Shown here: positions 61,453 through 64,000 of the stretch, one piece after another
Layout of the letters: each line of letters starts with the position of its first letter
Position numbering within the stretch: the stretch's first letter is position 1
Source: Zunongwangia mangrovi
Lineage (GTDB): Bacteria; Bacteroidota; Bacteroidia; Flavobacteriales; Flavobacteriaceae
Length of the DNA stretch: 64,000 nucleotides
Direction: 5' to 3'
NCBI RefSeq assembly: GCF_900112105.1
Contig: NZ_FOKV01000004.1
Span: forward strand, 186,001-250,000
Position numbers and translations under genes: made by a program
The notes under the pieces: generated by a model
What the model was told of the DNA's origin: nothing
What the model saw: the letters and a program-made list of their open reading frames with translations, nothing else
The model's database searches: none

Positions 61453-63029
61453 CAGTTCTTCTTTTGAATGATCGAATTTTCAGCAACTCCCTTTTGTAAA
61501 TTCAGCCCCTTTTTAACATTGGGCATGGTATTATTCTGAAGATAGATGTTTTCGGTTTTTTCTCCTGAAATAGATAAGAAAAGATCAAAAGACATGAACA
61601 TGGCCGTGTTATTCAGAACAAAGTTCTTGATGTTTTCTAGTTTAACTACAGCCATATTTTCCAGCGGACTTTCAGTTTCCACATTATCAAGGATGATATC
61701 TTCAGAATTAAGAATTTCAAAAGAAGGACCCATCTTGGTCGTTACCGAAACATCATGAAATTCCACGTTTTTAGCTACAGAAATATAAAAGCCTTCTTCC
61801 GCCTGAAAATCGATATCGGAAAAAGTAATATTTTCTACTGGCATTTCTTCGATTCCGGCAATTCGCCCAGCATTTTTAATATTCTTACCTGTAATTCCTG
61901 AAAAATGAATATTTCTGAATGTAGGGGTGCGTTCGCTAACTGGTTCGATGGTTTCGTTATGATCATAGAACATGTTCATCATGATGGCCTGTTCCTGAAT
62001 ATTATTCATCACAATATTAGAAACCCGAATATCTTCAACAACTCCACCACGACCACGCGCAGTTTTTAGCCTGATTCCACGATCGGTACCGTCGAAAACA
62101 CAATTAGAGATCGTGATCTTTTTAATACCACCGCTCATTTCACTTCCAATCACCACTCCTCCATGACCACTTAACATCGTACAGTTGGTAATAGTTACAT
62201 TTTCGGTTGGGGTAGCCCATTTTCTACCATCTGCATCCCTACCAGACTTTATGGTAATACAGTCATCTCCCACACTGATGTGGCTATCTGAAATATGCAC
62301 GTTCTTACAGGAGGTTGGGTTGATCCCATCGGTATTCGGTGATTCTGGGTTGAAAATGGTCACACCGGTTATTCTAATATTATTACAGAAAGCAGGATTT
62401 ACAGTCCAAAAAGGACTATTTTGAATCGTAACGCCTTCAATTAGGATATTTTCTGAACGATAGGCCTGGAACAATGGAGGTCTGAAGAATTCCCAGCTCA
62501 TGGTTCTCTGGTAATAATCGGAAGTTTCCAGTCCTTTGTTCTGCTCCACCCACATTTTCTGAAATTTTGTTCTTGGTGGTTTTTCTTCCGCAGTTTCAAT
62601 TCGGTACAGTTCTAGCCACCATTTTCTACCCTGGCCATCGATCGTTCCCCTTCCGGTAATAGCAATGTTCTCAACTTCATAAGCATAAATGAGTGGTGAG
62701 AAATTTTTCATGACAGTACCTTCCCAGCGCATTTCCACGAAAGGCAAATAATCATTAAAATCATCTGAAAAACGCAGTATGGCTCCGGCATCAAGATGCA
62801 AGGTTATGTTACTTTTCAAACGAATCGCACCGGTAAGATATTCCCCGGCAGGGAAATAAACCGTTCCACCGCCTTTTGCCGAGGCTTCATCTATAGCCGA
62901 CTGAATTACATCTGTAATGACAGAATCCTGTACGCTTTTCCGCTTTTCAGCAATATTGATCCAATCTGCCTGCGCAAACGTGACAAATGGCAGAAATACT
63001 AAAACCAGAAATTGATATTTTTTACTCAT
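61452..63029 (-). CDS. GH28 polygalacturonase-type hydrolase
   Basis: This 525-residue exported protein (LVLVFLPFVTFAQ) is a right-handed parallel beta-helix. Family motifs are present: NTDGINPTSCKNVHISDSHI, ISVGDDCITIKSGRDADG (Asp pair), LSGHGGVVIGSEMSGGIK (His) and RGIRLKTARGRGGVVEDIRV (Arg-x-Lys). AYEVENIAITGRGTIDGQG opens the domain. GH28 enzymes hydrolyse alpha-1,4-galacturonan or rhamnogalacturonan. This one lies in the periplasm or outside. Its presence points to a galacturonate-containing target. It is 3 bp after the GH140-like gene. Confidence 0.93.
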   Translation of the reverse strand: MSKKYQFLVLVFLPFVTFAQADWINIAEKRKSVQDSVITDVIQSAIDEASAKGGGTVYFPAGEYLTGAIRLKSNITLHLDAGAILRFSDDFNDYLPFVEMRWEGTVMKNFSPLIYAYEVENIAITGRGTIDGQGRKWWLELYRIETAEEKPPRTKFQKMWVEQNKGLETSDYYQRTMSWEFFRPPLFQAYRSENILIEGVTIQNSPFWTVNPAFCNNIRITGVTIFNPESPNTDGINPTSCKNVHISDSHISVGDDCITIKSGRDADGRKWATPTENVTITNCTMLSGHGGVVIGSEMSGGIKKITISNCVFDGTDRGIRLKTARGRGGVVEDIRVSNIVMNNIQEQAIMMNMFYDHNETIEPVSERTPTFRNIHFSGITGKNIKNAGRIAGIEEMPVENITFSDIDFQAEEGFYISVAKNVEFHDVSVTTKMGPSFEILNSEDIILDNVETESPLENMAVVKLENIKNFVLNNTAMFMSFDLFLSISGEKTENIYLQNNTMPNVKKGLNLQKGVAENSIIQKKN

Positions 63030-63032
63030 CTT

Positions 63033-64000
63033 TTAAGCTTTCTCTTCTAAGACTAATACCCAGTCGTTTCCATTTTCCTTTTCACCTTCAGGATCAAAAA
63101 TATAAACTCCTTCCTTCGCTTCAGGAAGGCTTTGAATCACCGTTTTTTCACCATTTCTAGGATCAAACCAATAGGCTTCAAATTCCTTGAAAGGTAATTT
63201 TTCAGAATTTATTTCAATATTTTGACCATTATAGGTGTAAACCATGGCATATCCATTACCGCTTGTGGCCGATAAAAAATCGTATCGCTCGCCGCTATTT
63301 ATAACCAGTGTAGAATCTGGTTTTCTGTCGAAATAGGAATAATCGAGCATTAGTTCTTTAAGGTGCGTCATTTGTTTCGCACCAGGATCATTCAAAGCTT
63401 CAGTCCATAATTTCTTATTTCCATAAGCCCCCGTTTTATCCTGAGGACGATGCATCTGCATCACAGCGCTATGGCCATATGTAAACCCGGCTGCACCAGC
63501 AAAAACTGACCAATACGCATAGCGTCTGATCTCGTGGGCCTTCCAAAAAGGTTGAAGCGTATCGTGAAGTCCGTAAGGAATTCCCTCGTAAGAAGGCTCA
63601 CCATCTAAAGTTGGCTTAACAGGTTTTAAACTATAATCTGTTTTTACATAGCGCCAGTTATCTTCTCCGTAATTTCTTTCGGTGTCATCCTGATCGTAAG
63701 TTCGGTGACCAGACTGGAACATATTAAAATCTAACCAGCTGGCATTATGAAACCAATCTGAAGAGTCATGTCTTCCTCGCGGATGAAATGTAATAAGTTT
63801 ATCTGGATTATATTGATCCAGACTTTCCCCAAGGGCATTCCAAACATTGTTGTATTCATTTCCAAAAGTATCTCCACCGTTCAACCAGATCACATTTTTG
63901 CTATCCTTATATCTTTCAGCCAGAAACTTTCCATAAGCTCTTGCCTGTTCTTCCGTCACATTTTTGATATTCCCTCCCCAAACCGGAACCAACGCCATAT
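63033..64000 (-). CDS. GH140-like (DUF4038) glycoside hydrolase, 5' end beyond the window
   Basis: The visible 321 codons have a stop at 63033 and stay open to the window edge, where residues ALVPVWGGNIKNVTEEQARA are clearly internal to the family. DUF4038 barrel parts are NVIWLNGGDTFGNEYNNVWN, LITFHPRGRHDSSDWFHNAS, VKPTLDGEPSYEGIPYGLHD and YWSVFAGAAGFTYGHSAVM. The putative collagen-binding beta-sandwich follows (ATSGNGYAMVYTYNGQNIEI, YWFDPRNGEKT). Family GH140 contains the apiosidase of rhamnogalacturonan-II breakdown; nearby DUF4038 families also exist. Catalytic acids are expected at the Asp in GGD and Glu in DGEPSYEG. The N-terminal signal and start are outside. Confidence 0.88.
   Translation of the reverse strand, partial: MALVPVWGGNIKNVTEEQARAYGKFLAERYKDSKNVIWLNGGDTFGNEYNNVWNALGESLDQYNPDKLITFHPRGRHDSSDWFHNASWLDFNMFQSGHRTYDQDDTERNYGEDNWRYVKTDYSLKPVKPTLDGEPSYEGIPYGLHDTLQPFWKAHEIRRYAYWSVFAGAAGFTYGHSAVMQMHRPQDKTGAYGNKKLWTEALNDPGAKQMTHLKELMLDYSYFDRKPDSTLVINSGERYDFLSATSGNGYAMVYTYNGQNIEINSEKLPFKEFEAYWFDPRNGEKTVIQSLPEAKEGVYIFDPEGEKENGNDWVLVLEEKA

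Noticed and set aside
1-64000. CRISPR array
   Set aside because: The repeats found are long, few and not regularly spaced by unique spacers, and no cas gene is present.
1-64000. tRNA or rRNA genes
   Set aside because: No cloverleaf with CCA end or rRNA core segment was seen by eye on either strand.
39506-64000. Ulvan or fucoidan PUL
   Set aside because: There is no sulfatase, no ulvan lyase family and no GH107/GH29-type fucoidan enzyme. GH28 and the GH140-like gene favour a pectic target.

Overview
The window looks like a chromosome segment of a Flavobacteriaceae member (Bacteroidota). It is AT-rich, most exported proteins are lipoproteins, gene starts are preceded by A-rich leaders rather than strong Shine-Dalgarno sites, several promoters carry a TAnnTTTG -7 box, and the last 29 kb is a polysaccharide utilization locus (PUL). 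Its closest relatives may be Zunongwangia, Gramella or Salegentibacter, but this is only a guess from gene content. I found no tRNA, rRNA, CRISPR array, insertion sequence or phage gene.

Region 1 (1-13.5 kb, minus strand) is a cluster of small redox and detoxification enzymes: three cupins, two hexapeptide acetyltransferases, an aldo/keto reductase, a Gfo/Idh/MocA oxidoreductase, a tautomerase, two cyclophilin-like proteins, an esterase lipoprotein, a DUF2255 protein, two SDRs and two zinc alcohol dehydrogenases. An AraC-type regulator lies upstream. Several families occur as a cytoplasmic copy plus an exported copy. The set recalls the AraC-linked carbonyl/aldehyde-stress regulons of other bacteria (inference).

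Region 2 (13.5-25.1 kb) holds four small plus-strand genes (one probably frameshifted in a T9 tract), the class I ribonucleotide reductase pair nrdB-nrdA behind a cobalamin riboswitch, an exported phosphodiesterase, and a type I secretion-like operon (ABC protein, HlyD, TolC). The ABC protein's nucleotide-binding domain has lost its catalytic motifs.

Region 3 (25.1-35.2 kb) is an L-rhamnose catabolic cluster. RhaEW (aldolase/dehydrogenase fusion), RhaI, a rhamnulokinase, an LldD-type lactate dehydrogenase and an NCS1-type permease lie on the minus strand, divergent from a GntR-type regulator. The spacers are unusually long and packed with structured repeats, some of which show compensatory base changes between copies.

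Region 4 (35.2-64 kb) is one unbroken minus-strand run of 17 genes with gaps of 0-32 bp. In transcription order it encodes a GH140-like protein (cut by the window edge), GH28, a GH43-like propeller, a BNR protein, GH78, an STN-like/esterase fusion, GH95, an (alpha/alpha)6 hydrolase, GH78, a BNR/TIM-barrel fusion, two GH2 enzymes, a zinc dehydrogenase, a broken mutarotase gene, a COG3618 lactonase, an SDR and a FucP-type symporter. The enzymes point to a pectic polymer carrying rhamnose, fucose, galacturonate and possibly apiose (rhamnogalacturonan-II-like), with no sulfatase. The distal genes suggest oxidative L-fucose breakdown. Released L-rhamnose would feed the neighbouring Region 3 pathway. 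SusC/SusD and the PUL regulator are not in the window and presumably lie beyond 64 kb.
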